A DNA stretch of 64,000 nucleotides from Alphaproteobacteria bacterium UBA3768 (GCA_002372315.1 DFFU01000012.1:77157-141156); one strand, 5' to 3'. Counted from the first letter of the stretch, positions 16,546-25,815 are shown. The notes: generated from the sequence alone by a model not told the origin. Translations and numbers: made by a program.

Positions 16546-17739
16546 ATGAAAATTATCACGTTTGGTTGTCGGATGAATACTTTTGAAAGTGCTGTCATGA
16601 TGCGCTTGGGCTCTGAGATACCCGATAATGTGATTGTGGTCAACACCTGTGCAGTGACCCATGAGGCAGAACGTCAATGCTGTCAAACAATTCGTAAGCT
16701 TAAACGTGAAAACCCTGACAGTATTTTAGTGGTAACAGGTTGTGCGGCTCAATTAGATCCAATCAAATATGCTCAGATGCCTGAAGTGGATAGGGTCTTG
16801 GGCAATCGTGAAAAATTGGATAAAGAATTTTTATGTGGCAATCAAAAGCAGGCAGTTGGAGACATACATCAAGAATTTGATTTACCAATTGTGGCTGATT
16901 TTGAAGGCCGTACGCGGGCTTTTTTACAGATTCAACAAGGTTGCAATCATCATTGTACTTTTTGTGTGGTGCGCTTGGCGCGTGGTAAAAATCAAGGGCT
17001 TGCTCCAAATCAAGTGATTGAACAGGCTAAAATCTTTATTCAAAATGGTTTTAACGAAATCGTTTTAACGGGGGCAGATGTGGCTTCTTACCCAGATGGT
17101 TTATGTTCTATTACAGAACGTTTATTACAAGAAGTACCCCAAATTCAACGTTTACGCTATGGTTCTTTGGATCCAGCAGCACTGGGGGATGATTTTGTGG
17201 CATTAGTACAAAAATATCCACAAATTATGCCCCATTTTCACTTATCCATTCAATCGGGTGATGATATTATTTTGCGTATGATGGGGCGACGTCATCGCCA
17301 GCAAGATATTTTGGATTTGGCGCAAAAATTACGTAGAGTGCGTCCTGAAGTTGCTCTCGGGGCCGATTTTATTACGGGTTTTCCAACCGAATCCGATGAA
17401 CAATTTCAACATACTTTGGATTTGGTCAAAAAAGCAAATCTAACACATTTGCACGTTTTCCCCTATTCAGAGCGCCCAGGGACACCTGCTGTTAAATTGA
17501 AACAATTACCCGTCAATGTACGCAAAGAACGTGCCAAGATTTTGCGTGATTTAGGGAATCAAAAATATGCAGATTTGCTAAAACAAATGGTGGGTAAAAC
17601 AGTTTCTGTTTTGGTGGAATCGGATAAAAAAGGCTGGACAGAAAATTATTTACATGTTATATTAAATTCAAATGCTCCTGTGGGGCAAATCATTTCAGTT
17701 CAAATCAAAGGAGTTCAAGACAATGCGTTGGTTGGATAA
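16546..17739 (+). CDS. mtaB: tRNA t6A37 methylthiotransferase MtaB
   Basis: A radical-SAM enzyme of 397 residues that converts t6A37 to ms2t6A37 in tRNA. The N-terminal UPF0004 domain shows the three cluster cysteines (TFGCRMN, VVNTCAVT, TGCAAQ). The radical-SAM motif is QQGCNHHCTFCVVRLARG near residue 130, and a short TRAM-like tail follows. It precedes ftsY, overlapping it by 17 bp, a frequent alphaproteobacterial arrangement. The promoter suggests a leaderless message. Confidence 0.93.
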   Translation: MKIITFGCRMNTFESAVMMRLGSEIPDNVIVVNTCAVTHEAERQCCQTIRKLKRENPDSILVVTGCAAQLDPIKYAQMPEVDRVLGNREKLDKEFLCGNQKQAVGDIHQEFDLPIVADFEGRTRAFLQIQQGCNHHCTFCVVRLARGKNQGLAPNQVIEQAKIFIQNGFNEIVLTGADVASYPDGLCSITERLLQEVPQIQRLRYGSLDPAALGDDFVALVQKYPQIMPHFHLSIQSGDDIILRMMGRRHRQQDILDLAQKLRRVRPEVALGADFITGFPTESDEQFQHTLDLVKKANLTHLHVFPYSERPGTPAVKLKQLPVNVRKERAKILRDLGNQKYADLLKQMVGKTVSVLVESDKKGWTENYLHVILNSNAPVGQIISVQIKGVQDNALVG

Positions 17740-18592
17740 GTTGAAAAAAAGCCTGCAAAAAACAGCGCATATTTTGAATTTCAAATCATTGAATTTAGAT
17801 GATTTAGAAGAATCTTTACTTTTGGCTGATGTTGGGATTCACAATACTGATGAAATTGTTCAAAAAGTACATCAAGAAAAACCAACAAATACTGAACAGA
17901 TACGGGCAATTGTGCGTCATATTTTGGTGCAAAAGATGCAGTCTGTTGCGCACACTTTAACTTTACCTAGATGCCAACCAGCTGTTGTTTTAATGATTGG
18001 TGTCAATGGCGCTGGTAAAACGACCAGTATCGGTAAGTTGGCACAAATTTATTCTGAAAAAGGTCAAAAAGTGGCTTTGGTGGCAGCCGATACTTTCAGG
18101 GCTGGTGCCGTGGAACAATTGAAAAAATGGGCCGAAAAAACAGGGGCTGATTTTTATTCTGGAGTGCAAGGATGTGATGCTTCAGGGTTGATTTATGACG
18201 CCTTACAGCAAGCACAAAAAAAGAAAACAGATGTTGTTTTTATTGATACGGCGGGGCGTTTGCAAAATCGAACAGATTTGATGGAAGAATTGAAAAAAAT
18301 TTATCGAGTTATTAAAAAAGTCAATTCGGATATGCCCCATGAATGTATATTAGTTTTGGATGCTACAGTGGGACAAAACGCACTTTCACAAGTGAAAATT
18401 TTTAATGAAACGACTCCTTTAACAGGTTTGATTATGACCAAATTAGATGGTACAGCCAAAGGGGGTGTTTTGGTGGCGTTAGCTGATACCTTTCATCTGC
18501 CAATTTATGCTCTTGGTGTTGGGGAAGGTGTGGATGATTTAAATTCTTTTTCAGCCGAAGAATATGTGGATTCTTTATTGGGGGATGAATGA
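17723..18592 (+). CDS. ftsY: signal recognition particle receptor FtsY
   Basis: The 289-residue SRP GTPase consists almost only of the NG domain. The N-domain helix bundle starts MRWLDKLKKSLQKTAHILN. G motifs are GVNGAGKTTSIGKLA (near residue 93), DTAGR and TKLDGTAKGG. It docks SRP-ribosome complexes at the inner membrane with SecYEG. The acidic A domain of E. coli FtsY is absent, as in many alphaproteobacteria. I start at ATG 17723 after CAAAGGAGTTC; the in-frame start at 17672 lies inside mtaB. It couples to the next gene by ATGA. Confidence 0.94.
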   Translation: MRWLDKLKKSLQKTAHILNFKSLNLDDLEESLLLADVGIHNTDEIVQKVHQEKPTNTEQIRAIVRHILVQKMQSVAHTLTLPRCQPAVVLMIGVNGAGKTTSIGKLAQIYSEKGQKVALVAADTFRAGAVEQLKKWAEKTGADFYSGVQGCDASGLIYDALQQAQKKKTDVVFIDTAGRLQNRTDLMEELKKIYRVIKKVNSDMPHECILVLDATVGQNALSQVKIFNETTPLTGLIMTKLDGTAKGGVLVALADTFHLPIYALGVGEGVDDLNSFSAEEYVDSLLGDE

Positions 18593-21366
18593 AAATAAAA
18601 TGGTCAAGATTATGGGCGCGCATTAGAAAAATTTCGTTGCCAGATTGGCGTGTTTTATTGTTATTGGTGATTGGTGCATTTTTGCAAGGAATCAGTTTTG
18701 TTTACTTAGATGTAGGAACAAGTGCCTTATTTTTACAAAATCATGGTATCTTTTATGTCGGTATTGATTTTTTATTTATGGCACCTTTATTACCTTTTAT
18801 AGGCAGCCTAACGGTTAAATTGGATCGGCGTAATGGTTATGGGGGAGCACCATTAACAGCACTCCTGACGTTAATTTTAGTGGGGATTTTAGCCCTCATT
18901 AATACCTTTGGTGTACAATCAGTTTTTATTCAGGCCTTATTTGTTTATAAATATGTTGCAATGATTTTGTTCAGCACAATCTTTTGGACAATTGCGCACC
19001 GATTTATTTTATTGCGCTTTAATTCATTTAAATTTTTGGGGGTTATGGGTGCGGAACTTTTGGGGCTCTTCATAGGGGGGGCAGTTTTGGCTCATCCCAA
19101 TTCACATGCATTGGCACATTTAAATGGTGCTGTTGGATGGTTGACAGGTTTATTTTTAATTTTAAAGATTTTGGTGTGGTTGTTGCCGATGTCAACAGAA
19201 ACATTTGTCCGTAAGTCAGGTGGTGTTCAGGACGCGTCAGAAAATAAAATGGTGGGCTGCATTTTGTGTTTATCATTTTTATATGCGGCATCTAGTTATT
19301 TATCGGATTATTTTTTATTACACACACTGGTGATTGAAAGAGCGGATTTTGGACAGGTTATTGCCCATCTTTGGTTGTGGCGAGGCGTTATTGGATTGCT
19401 TTTGGTGGCTTTATGCTTTCGGGTGGCTTATACATATATACAGATAACCAGCCTTTGGGGAATTCTGATGGGGCTTTTAGTTATTTTTATGGGGACTTTG
19501 GGACAGAAACCTTTGTGGGTTTATGTGGGGATTGTAATGACCAGTATATTGGGACATTTTTGTTGGCAGACATATTTATCAACATTGCCTCAGTTATTAA
19601 GTTTAGGTCAGGGGCGACGTTTACGTTGGCAACGTCAGGTTATAGTTCAACCATTGGCTGTTTTGTTTTCGGGTTCTTTGATTATTACAGTTCCCATGTT
19701 TTATCAACCTTTTATATTATTGTTGATGACATTTATGTTGGGATGCTTTATGAATATCAGTTTATCTTTTTATGCCAGATTTTTGTTGCATATGTGTCAA
19801 ATGCGGCGTTGGTGCACAGGTCCTGTGATGCTGATTTCACAGAAAGTGGTTTACTATGTTTTAAAAGGTGTTCAATCACCTTTAATAGATGATGCAATTT
19901 ATTTTTTGCGGTTAATGCAGCAGGCTGATTTTCCAAAATACACAAAATGCTTGATTCAGGCACTCAACCACAAAGAAACTCAGGTACGTTTGTTCGCTTT
20001 GGATAAATTAGATATGATGGGGGTTACTACTTCTTTGGCACGTTTGCTGAATCAAAAAATGCAAAAGGAAAAATCAGAGGAGGTACGTTGTCGGATGTTG
20101 GCAATGCTGATTCGTTATCATGGGGAACAAAATGCACGAACGTTATTTCATCGCTATGGCGCTTACTTGGATGATAAAAAGCTGCAAGCAGGTGCTGTAT
20201 TGGGATTTTTACAATCTGGTGGGGATAGCGCTTTATTGGCAATGGATGGATTACAGCAGATGGCCCAAAGTCCAGATAAAAAACAAAATATGAAAGCTCT
20301 GGATATTATTGATCATATGCCACAAACAGGTTTGGTTCGTTTGGTTTTACCCTTATTGAAAACAGAGGATGACGATTTAATGCGTTTGGCATTATTGACG
20401 GCAGGTCGGATTGGACACGTGCAAGCACTTAGCTTTGTTTTATCTGCGTTGGATCGTCCTGAATACCAAGAAGTTGCATTAGAGGCCCTTAAAAAATATG
20501 GCAAACAGGCCTTCCCCCCTATTGAAAAGATGTTGACGAATCCCTATGTTCCGATGGAAAGACGTAAAAAATTAGTTTTGTTCTTACAAAATTTACCTAG
20601 CGTAGAAGGTAAGCAAATTTTGCTCAGAAATATCAATATGCCTGAACAAAAATTACGTAAAGATATTTTAAGGGCGATTTTGAATTCAAAAATTATTTGG
20701 GTTTCTTGGCGTCGACGGAAGATTTTAAAACAAGCTCTATTTAGGGACATAAATCGTTGGCATTGGTTGCAGAACAATATTCAAAAATGTCGTCAAGCCC
20801 CTGATTCACGTTTATCGGATGCTTTTTCATTTCTCTTGCGTTCTTTTGAAGATAGTTGTAATGACACACGCTTAATCATTCTATATCAATTGATGCTTCT
20901 TTATCCAGACAGTTTAATAGAACGGGCGGTGGAGATTTTACTTGTATCCTCAGGACAACATTATGATGCAGCGTTTAGCCTATTAAAGGATCTTTTACCT
21001 AGAAAATTATGTCAAAAATTAGAGCCTGTATTGATGAATCACGAACATACACAGCAACAATCTTTAAATTTGACCCAAGCAATGGGATTTTTGATTCAAT
21101 TAGCTGTTCAACCTGATTTTGAAGTGGATCGGTGGGTACAATCCTGCGCTATTTTGGGGCTTAAGCAAATTGGAAATTTGGATCAATTGATAGTCTTGAA
21201 AAAAGCTTTTTGTGGTCCGTGGCCTATTGTGTGGGAGGCTGCACTAGATAACCTAAACAGTTGGGTTAAGGATGAAAAAGAAAGAAAAAATATTTTGAAA
21301 AATTTAATGATGGAAAATCCCAATTTAGCGTTTAATTCTTACTTAAAACAACAGGAGCAAATATGA
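18589..21366 (+). CDS. polytopic transporter-like domain fused to HEAT repeats
   Basis: The 925-residue protein has about 12 membrane segments in residues 15-420 (e.g. VLLLLVIGAFLQGISFVYLD, GIDFLFMAPLLPFIGSLTV). About 500 cytosolic residues of HEAT-type helical pairs follow (LIQALNHKETQVRLFALDKL; LVLPLLKTEDDDLMRLALLTA; ALSFVLSALDRPEYQEVALE). The layout recalls the ADP/ATP-translocase-like or MFS proteins with HEAT repeats and a cyclic-nucleotide module known from other bacteria. Here the last module is a separate gene (21363) coupled by ATGA. The substrate is unknown. The assignment to a nucleotide-transporter-like family is from recall and would need profile searching. Confidence 0.7.
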   Translation: MKIKWSRLWARIRKISLPDWRVLLLLVIGAFLQGISFVYLDVGTSALFLQNHGIFYVGIDFLFMAPLLPFIGSLTVKLDRRNGYGGAPLTALLTLILVGILALINTFGVQSVFIQALFVYKYVAMILFSTIFWTIAHRFILLRFNSFKFLGVMGAELLGLFIGGAVLAHPNSHALAHLNGAVGWLTGLFLILKILVWLLPMSTETFVRKSGGVQDASENKMVGCILCLSFLYAASSYLSDYFLLHTLVIERADFGQVIAHLWLWRGVIGLLLVALCFRVAYTYIQITSLWGILMGLLVIFMGTLGQKPLWVYVGIVMTSILGHFCWQTYLSTLPQLLSLGQGRRLRWQRQVIVQPLAVLFSGSLIITVPMFYQPFILLLMTFMLGCFMNISLSFYARFLLHMCQMRRWCTGPVMLISQKVVYYVLKGVQSPLIDDAIYFLRLMQQADFPKYTKCLIQALNHKETQVRLFALDKLDMMGVTTSLARLLNQKMQKEKSEEVRCRMLAMLIRYHGEQNARTLFHRYGAYLDDKKLQAGAVLGFLQSGGDSALLAMDGLQQMAQSPDKKQNMKALDIIDHMPQTGLVRLVLPLLKTEDDDLMRLALLTAGRIGHVQALSFVLSALDRPEYQEVALEALKKYGKQAFPPIEKMLTNPYVPMERRKKLVLFLQNLPSVEGKQILLRNINMPEQKLRKDILRAILNSKIIWVSWRRRKILKQALFRDINRWHWLQNNIQKCRQAPDSRLSDAFSFLLRSFEDSCNDTRLIILYQLMLLYPDSLIERAVEILLVSSGQHYDAAFSLLKDLLPRKLCQKLEPVLMNHEHTQQQSLNLTQAMGFLIQLAVQPDFEVDRWVQSCAILGLKQIGNLDQLIVLKKAFCGPWPIVWEAALDNLNSWVKDEKERKNILKNLMMENPNLAFNSYLKQQEQI

Positions 21367-21782
21367 TTACCTATGAAAAAGTACTTGTATTAAAAAATAT
21401 TGTTTTATTTGAAAAAGCCTCAGAACTTGCTTTATCCGATGTCATACAATCGGCCCAAGAAAAAACCTTAAAAACAGGGGATATCTTATTAAAATCAAAT
21501 CAAGAAAATGATGCACTCTATATTGTGCTGGCCGGTGCATTGGAACTTGTAACGCCCGAAAAGGAGGTATACTCTATATTGGCGCGTCAAATGTTGGGGG
21601 AAACAACTGTTTTTGCACCTGCTCAGTTGGGAAAGGTTGTTGCCAAAGAAAAAACAGTTTTGTTAAAGTTGACATCAGATAAGTTATATGGTTTGATGGC
21701 GCTACATCCATCGTTGGCCTATGCATTTTTGGGAAATTTATCACATCAGTTGCGTATGGCCCAAAAAAACGAAATTTCTTAA
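21363..21782 (+). CDS. stand-alone cyclic-nucleotide-binding (CRP-like) domain protein
   Basis: The 139-residue protein is a single cNMP_binding beta-roll. Features are LKNIVLFEKASELALSDVI, the TLKTGDILLKSNQENDALYIVLAGALELV roll, and a phosphate-cassette-like position reading ARQMLGETTVF. That last stretch keeps Gly-Glu but lacks the full RxA signature. There is no helix-turn-helix. The gene starts inside the 3' end of the transporter-HEAT gene (ATGA), which strongly suggests a regulatory subunit for that protein. Whether it still binds a nucleotide is uncertain. Confidence 0.75.
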   Translation: MITYEKVLVLKNIVLFEKASELALSDVIQSAQEKTLKTGDILLKSNQENDALYIVLAGALELVTPEKEVYSILARQMLGETTVFAPAQLGKVVAKEKTVLLKLTSDKLYGLMALHPSLAYAFLGNLSHQLRMAQKNEIS

Positions 21783-21784
21783 AA

Positions 21785-22267
21785 TTAAGGATGCCATAGT
21801 TTATACAATTGTCCCAAATTCTGGTCAATTGTTTTCCATGTTTGGGTAATAGGCCAGTGAATACAAAGGCTGCTTGATGGGCTAAAAGTAAGCTTTTTAT
21901 CCGTTAGTAATACGGTTAATTTTTGAATTCCTTGGGCATCTGATAAAAGCAATAGACTAGAGAAAATATCATCTAAATGGGTTAAAAAATGTAATAAATT
22001 TTTTTCATGAGCTGCATACAAATGATCCCAAAAAGCAAGTTCTGATTTTGGAAGTATTTGGTGTACTATTTCGGCACTTTGTCGTGCATATAGTGCCGTT
22101 GATGTGAATATGAATTCAGGGTTTAAACAACGATCATTTTTAATTTTTTGTGCAACATTTAATGTTTGATAGATCCCCTGTGCGGACAGTGACTGATAAA
22201 AATCCATTTTATCTTCTTTTTTTACTTGACCAGGTACCATTAGTATAAGTTGTTTATATTTGACCAT
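21785..22267 (-). CDS. SixA-like histidine phosphatase with missing catalytic histidines
   Basis: The 160-residue protein aligns by eye with SixA: KQLILM at the N-terminus, LSAQGIYQTLNVAQKIK, the PEFIFTSTALYARQSAEIV block, and a LYAAHEKNLLHFL segment. The catalytic RHG/RHA motif after LILM reads VPGQ. The second histidine region (normally GHNP) reads LLLLSDAQG. Both active-site His are therefore absent, and it is probably a pseudo-enzyme. Start ATG 22267 follows GGGGGA; it converges on the cNMP gene with 2 bp between stops. It could be a regulatory or binding protein. Confidence 0.6.
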   Translation of the reverse strand: MVKYKQLILMVPGQVKKEDKMDFYQSLSAQGIYQTLNVAQKIKNDRCLNPEFIFTSTALYARQSAEIVHQILPKSELAFWDHLYAAHEKNLLHFLTHLDDIFSSLLLLSDAQGIQKLTVLLTDKKLTFSPSSSLCIHWPITQTWKTIDQNLGQLYKLWHP

Positions 22268-22342
22268 CTTTCCCCCACTTTTTAAATGGCGCAAAAGGTA
22301 CTTTTCGGCAACCCCCCTCTTTTCTTTTTTATTGTTTTGTTA

Positions 22343-22348
22343 TATAAT
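22343..22348 (+). promoter_or_regulatory. -10 box of probable leaderless transcript
   Basis: TATAAT ends six bases before ATG 22355. The -35 region at the correct distance (TTTTCT, 22320-22325) is weak. No Shine-Dalgarno stands before the ATG. Confidence 0.5.
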
Positions 22349-22354
22349 TTTTGT

Positions 22355-23002
22355 ATGGATGTGAATTCAATAATGATACATAAAAACAGGCGCGCCAAAA
22401 ATTTACGCTTGTCTGTCAATAAACAAGGACAACCTGTTTTGACGATTCCTTTTTTGTGTCCTAAATGGTATGCTTTACGTTGGGCTGAAAAACAAGCAGG
22501 ATGGATTCAAAAACATACCTTTCAACCCCAAAAATTTGTCCCTAATCAAGTCATTTCATTATGTGGCAAGGATTATTTGATAATACACGACCCTAAACAA
22601 AAGGGAAATACAATAACAAATATGGAAATTGTTATTGGTGGAGATTTGTCATTTTTTAATCGGCGTGTTAAAGATTTAATCAAAAAAGAGTTTTTATCTT
22701 TGATTCAAAAACAGGTTCGGGAATACGCCCAAAAATTAGGTGTTCACTATGGACATATTACTTTGCGGGATACTTCCTCGCGTTGGGGGAGTTGCTCTAG
22801 TTCAGGAAATTTGAGTTTTTGTTGGCGAGTGGCTATGGCCCCTGATTTTGTGATTCGTTATTTAATAGCTCATGAGGTAAGTCATCTTAAACATATGGAT
22901 CATAGTCCTTATTTTTGGAAGACAGTTGCGACTTTAACGCCTGACATTATGCGGTCAAAAAACTGGTTAAGATACCATGCTCAAGAATTACAAATTGGTT
23001 GA
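22355..23002 (+). CDS. YgjP-like zinc metallopeptidase (M48/DUF45 type)
   Basis: The 215-residue cytosolic protein has the gluzincin motif HEVSHLKHMDHSPYFW near residue 170 (HExxH plus downstream HSPxFW). The preceding DUF45 signature is HITLRDTSSRWGSCSSSGNLSF, and its N-terminal substrate-like domain is typical of YgjP. Family function in bacteria is poorly defined. I chose ATG 22355, six bases after a TATAAT box; ATG 22373 is the alternative. A frame extending to 22286 would run through the promoter. Confidence 0.85.
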   Translation: MDVNSIMIHKNRRAKNLRLSVNKQGQPVLTIPFLCPKWYALRWAEKQAGWIQKHTFQPQKFVPNQVISLCGKDYLIIHDPKQKGNTITNMEIVIGGDLSFFNRRVKDLIKKEFLSLIQKQVREYAQKLGVHYGHITLRDTSSRWGSCSSSGNLSFCWRVAMAPDFVIRYLIAHEVSHLKHMDHSPYFWKTVATLTPDIMRSKNWLRYHAQELQIG

Positions 23003-23027
23003 TTTTTTGTGTGAAATTTTTTAAACT
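22999..23027 (+). promoter_or_regulatory. promoter of the dCMP deaminase gene
   Basis: TTGATT (22999-23004), 17 bp, TAAACT (23022-23027). AAAGGAGG precedes ATG 23046. The -35 overlaps the end of the preceding gene. Confidence 0.5.
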
Positions 23028-23045
23028 AGTCAAAAAGGAGGTTCT

Positions 23046-23525
23046 ATGGAAAAATATAGTCGCCCCAGTTGGGATGAATACTTTTTGGATGTGATGCATG
23101 CTTTAGCAAAGCGCGCCACTTGTGATCGTGGTCGTACCGCTTGTGTCATTGTCAAAGACAATCAAATTGTTGTATCGGGTTATGTGGGCTCTCCCCCAGG
23201 ATTACCACACTGTGATGAAGTGGGACATTTAATGAAAAAGGTCGTAGATGAAGATGGGACGATTCGCGAACATTGTATGCGCACGATTCATGCTGAACAA
23301 AATGCTATTTGTCAGGCGGCCAAACGTGGCGTTTCAATTGCGGGGGGAACTCTTTATTGCAAGCTTGCTCCTTGTCGCACGTGTGCTATGTTATTGATTG
23401 CCTGCGGTATCAAGCGAATCGTGGCTGAATATAAATATCATGCAGGCGGTGAGGCTGAAGAAATGCTCCAACAGGCCGGTATTGAAATTCAGTATATCCA
23501 CGACGAAACATTGGAATATAAATAA
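23046..23525 (+). CDS. deoxycytidylate deaminase (ComEB family)
   Basis: The 159-residue zinc enzyme converts dCMP to dUMP for thymidylate synthesis. The cytidine-deaminase signature is complete: HAEQNAIC (zinc His and catalytic Glu, near residue 82) and LAPCRTCAMLLIACG (two zinc Cys, near residue 108). The N-terminal SRPSWDEYFLDVMHALAKRA and the insertion with GLPHCDEVGH are typical of dCMP deaminases. The ribosome site is strong (AAAGGAGG). The stop lies 8 bp from the convergent Cys-rich gene. Confidence 0.92.
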   Translation: MEKYSRPSWDEYFLDVMHALAKRATCDRGRTACVIVKDNQIVVSGYVGSPPGLPHCDEVGHLMKKVVDEDGTIREHCMRTIHAEQNAICQAAKRGVSIAGGTLYCKLAPCRTCAMLLIACGIKRIVAEYKYHAGGEAEEMLQQAGIEIQYIHDETLEYK

Positions 23526-23533
23526 ATATGAAC

Positions 23534-24706
23534 TCAGTTACAAATTGCATGAATGGTTATGCTGCCCTGCCAATCTACATTACCAGATCCCTTATCGTGT
23601 ATTTTTAATTTAAAGGGGGTATTTGCGGGAATAGTGTATTGATCATCCCTGTACCCATTCATTTCCTTACAAAAAACATTCCACGCATTCCATTGTTGAA
23701 TTTTATCTTTTGCCTCTTCATTATAATTAAAGTATAATCTTAAATAATCATCGATACACAACGAGTGCATCTTTAGTACTGATTCAACGGGGAATGTTGT
23801 CCAATCTAAAACCGTATAAACACCATTTTTGCTACCATTTGTAATATTGGTTGGAGAAACATCCAATTGATTTTCGGGTAGATCTTTACAGCTGTAACAT
23901 ATGCCCTTATAAAAATACGGTCTTTCTGATGGACAGGGCTCACATTTGTGCTCTTTGTTACAAATAGGAGCATCTTGGTTCAAACATGCACCAAACTCTT
24001 CACCATAATTAACTAGGCATTCTATACATTTCCCTTCATAAAGAAGGGAGGGTGACAAACAACATTTTTTCTCCGCACCTTCAACATAAATTTTGTTATT
24101 ATCGCAACAACCTGTTGTTAATGCCTTTTGGTTGACATCACAACAGGTTTGCTTATATGTTCTTTCATTAGGACAACAACCATAACGAAAACCATCTTCT
24201 TTATTATATCCTGAAAACAAAACATTGGTTACGAAGGTAATTAATTGATCACAACAAGGGGATCCGTTGACCTCCATGTTATACTGCTTATTCGTATATA
24301 GGGGAACGCACTTTCCAACGCAAGTTTTTGTTATGGGATCACATGTTGCCTCTCCTTCACAATCTTCATCCACCAAACATTCCACACATTTTTGTTGTTC
24401 TGCATCCCATTTAGGCGTCTCGACGGGACAACAATGACCAATATTACAGATTTGACCATCTTCGCAACATAAATCAACATCTTCACCGCTGAGCGTACGA
24501 CAATTTCCTTCTCCCGGACAGCATTCCCCTTCACCATTCGTATCTTCCACGCAACCATGTTCACACATCATTTCCAAGCAATCACCATTGGGGATGGGAT
24601 CGCCCGATTTAAAATTTGGGCCATATTTTGTCCAACCACCATAGGCAATCGTGGATAACCCCATCAATCCCATAAAGCTGAGATGCAAAAATAAATGCTT
24701 TTTCAT
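23534..24706 (-). CDS. secreted Cys-rich protein with CC and CxxC motifs
   Basis: The 390-residue protein has a signal peptide (MKKHLFLHLSFMGLMGLSTI, cleavage near AYG). Residues 30-290 contain dozens of Cys as CC and CxxC pairs (ECCPGEGNC, DLCCEDGQIC, GHCCP, RYGCCPNERTY, QTCCDVN, TGCCDNN). A CVECLVDEDCxxxxTCDP unit found in several bacterial surface proteins is also present. The C-terminal 100 residues are a Cys-poor beta domain. Start ATG 24706 follows AAGGGGATTC; a frame to 24733 adds a non-signal prefix. It lies 62 bp downstream of recA on the same strand. Likely surface-exposed; function unknown. Confidence 0.72.
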   Translation of the reverse strand: MKKHLFLHLSFMGLMGLSTIAYGGWTKYGPNFKSGDPIPNGDCLEMMCEHGCVEDTNGEGECCPGEGNCRTLSGEDVDLCCEDGQICNIGHCCPVETPKWDAEQQKCVECLVDEDCEGEATCDPITKTCVGKCVPLYTNKQYNMEVNGSPCCDQLITFVTNVLFSGYNKEDGFRYGCCPNERTYKQTCCDVNQKALTTGCCDNNKIYVEGAEKKCCLSPSLLYEGKCIECLVNYGEEFGACLNQDAPICNKEHKCEPCPSERPYFYKGICYSCKDLPENQLDVSPTNITNGSKNGVYTVLDWTTFPVESVLKMHSLCIDDYLRLYFNYNEEAKDKIQQWNAWNVFCKEMNGYRDDQYTIPANTPFKLKIHDKGSGNVDWQGSITIHAICN

Positions 24707-24758
24707 GAATCCCCTTGGCCCATTTGTGTTCATACTGCTAATCCAATCCGCTTATGTC

Positions 24759-24779
24759 AAGAACAATTTTATTGTTCTT
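24759..24779. repeat. perfect inverted repeat spanning the recA stop codon
   Basis: AAGAACAAT, a 3-base loop, then ATTGTTCTT: a 9-bp perfect stem containing the recA termination codon. It is not followed by a T-run on either strand, so it is not a standard terminator. It could stabilise the recA 3' end or act as an attenuating structure before the downstream Cys-rich gene. Confidence 0.5.
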
Positions 24780-25803
24780 CGGTAGCGGCATCGTTATCAC
24801 CCACAATCATGTCTTTGGAAATATCTTTGGCATTTTTGCGAATGGCGGCTTCAATTTCATCAGCAATTTTAGTATTTTCTTTTAAGAATTTACGTGCGGC
24901 TTCACGACCTTGTCCCACACGCTCACCTTTATAGGAAAAGTAAGCGCCTGCTTTTTCAATCAAACCAGCCTTAACACCTAAATCCAACAATTCGCCTGTT
25001 TTAGAAACCCCTTCGCCATACAAAATATCAAAATCAACTGTTTTAAATGGCGGTGCCACTTTATTTTTCACGATTTTAACGCGGGTTTGATTACCGATAA
25101 CATCTTCATGATCTTTGATGGATCCAATGCGACGAATGTCCATGCGCACGCTGGCATAAAACTTTAATGCGTTGCCTCCTGTCGTGGTTTCAGGATTTCC
25201 GAACATCACACCGATTTTCATACGAATTTGGTTGATGAAAATCACCAGAGTATTCGTGCGTGCCACGGAAGCGGTCAATTTACGCAACGCTTGACTCATC
25301 AAACGCGCCTGTAATCCCATATGCGAATCGCCCATATCGCCTTCTAATTCTGCTTTAGGCACTAATGCCGCCACAGAATCCACCACCAATACACTTATGG
25401 TTCCAGAACGCACCAAAGTATCCGCGATTTCCAATGCCTGTTCGCCTGTATCGGGTTGAGAAATCAACAAATCATCAATCTTAACACCCAATTTGCGTGC
25501 ATAACTGGGATCCAACGCGTGTTCCGCATCTACATAGGCACAGTTGCCGCCTTGTTTTTGGGCTTCGGCCACCACATGCAGGGCCAAAGTTGTTTTACCT
25601 GAACTTTCTGGTCCATAAATTTCAATGATACGTCCTTTGGGTAATCCGCCGATTCCCAGCGCCAAATCCAACCCCAAAGACCCCGTAGAAATTGCTGGCA
25701 TATCCACGGCATTTTCTTGTTGCCCCAAACGCATAATTGAGCCTTTACCAAAGGCCCTTTCAATTTGTGCCACAGCGGCTTCTAATGCTTTATCTTTTTC
25801 CAT
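24769..25803 (-). CDS. recA: RecA recombinase
   Basis: The 344-residue protein is a complete RecA. It has Walker [13 protein letters not shown] near residue 66, Walker [16 protein letters not shown], the L1/L2 loops ([38 protein letters not shown]) and the acidic C-terminal tail ending NDAATEEQ. It forms the ATP-dependent strand-exchange filament and the coprotease for LexA/S24 autocleavage. AAAGGAG precedes the ATG. The promoter carries a LexA-type box between the -10 and the gene, implying SOS control. Confidence 0.97.
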   Translation of the reverse strand: MEKDKALEAAVAQIERAFGKGSIMRLGQQENAVDMPAISTGSLGLDLALGIGGLPKGRIIEIYGPESSGKTTLALHVVAEAQKQGGNCAYVDAEHALDPSYARKLGVKIDDLLISQPDTGEQALEIADTLVRSGTISVLVVDSVAALVPKAELEGDMGDSHMGLQARLMSQALRKLTASVARTNTLVIFINQIRMKIGVMFGNPETTTGGNALKFYASVRMDIRRIGSIKDHEDVIGNQTRVKIVKNKVAPPFKTVDFDILYGEGVSKTGELLDLGVKAGLIEKAGAYFSYKGERVGQGREAARKFLKENTKIADEIEAAIRKNAKDISKDMIVGDNDAATEEQ

Positions 25804-25815
25804 TTTTTCTCCTTT

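Noticed and set aside
19371..19892. 173-codon open frame
   Set aside because: It lies entirely within the transporter-HEAT gene in another frame and has no ribosome site; its aromatic-rich translation reflects the membrane codons of the real gene.
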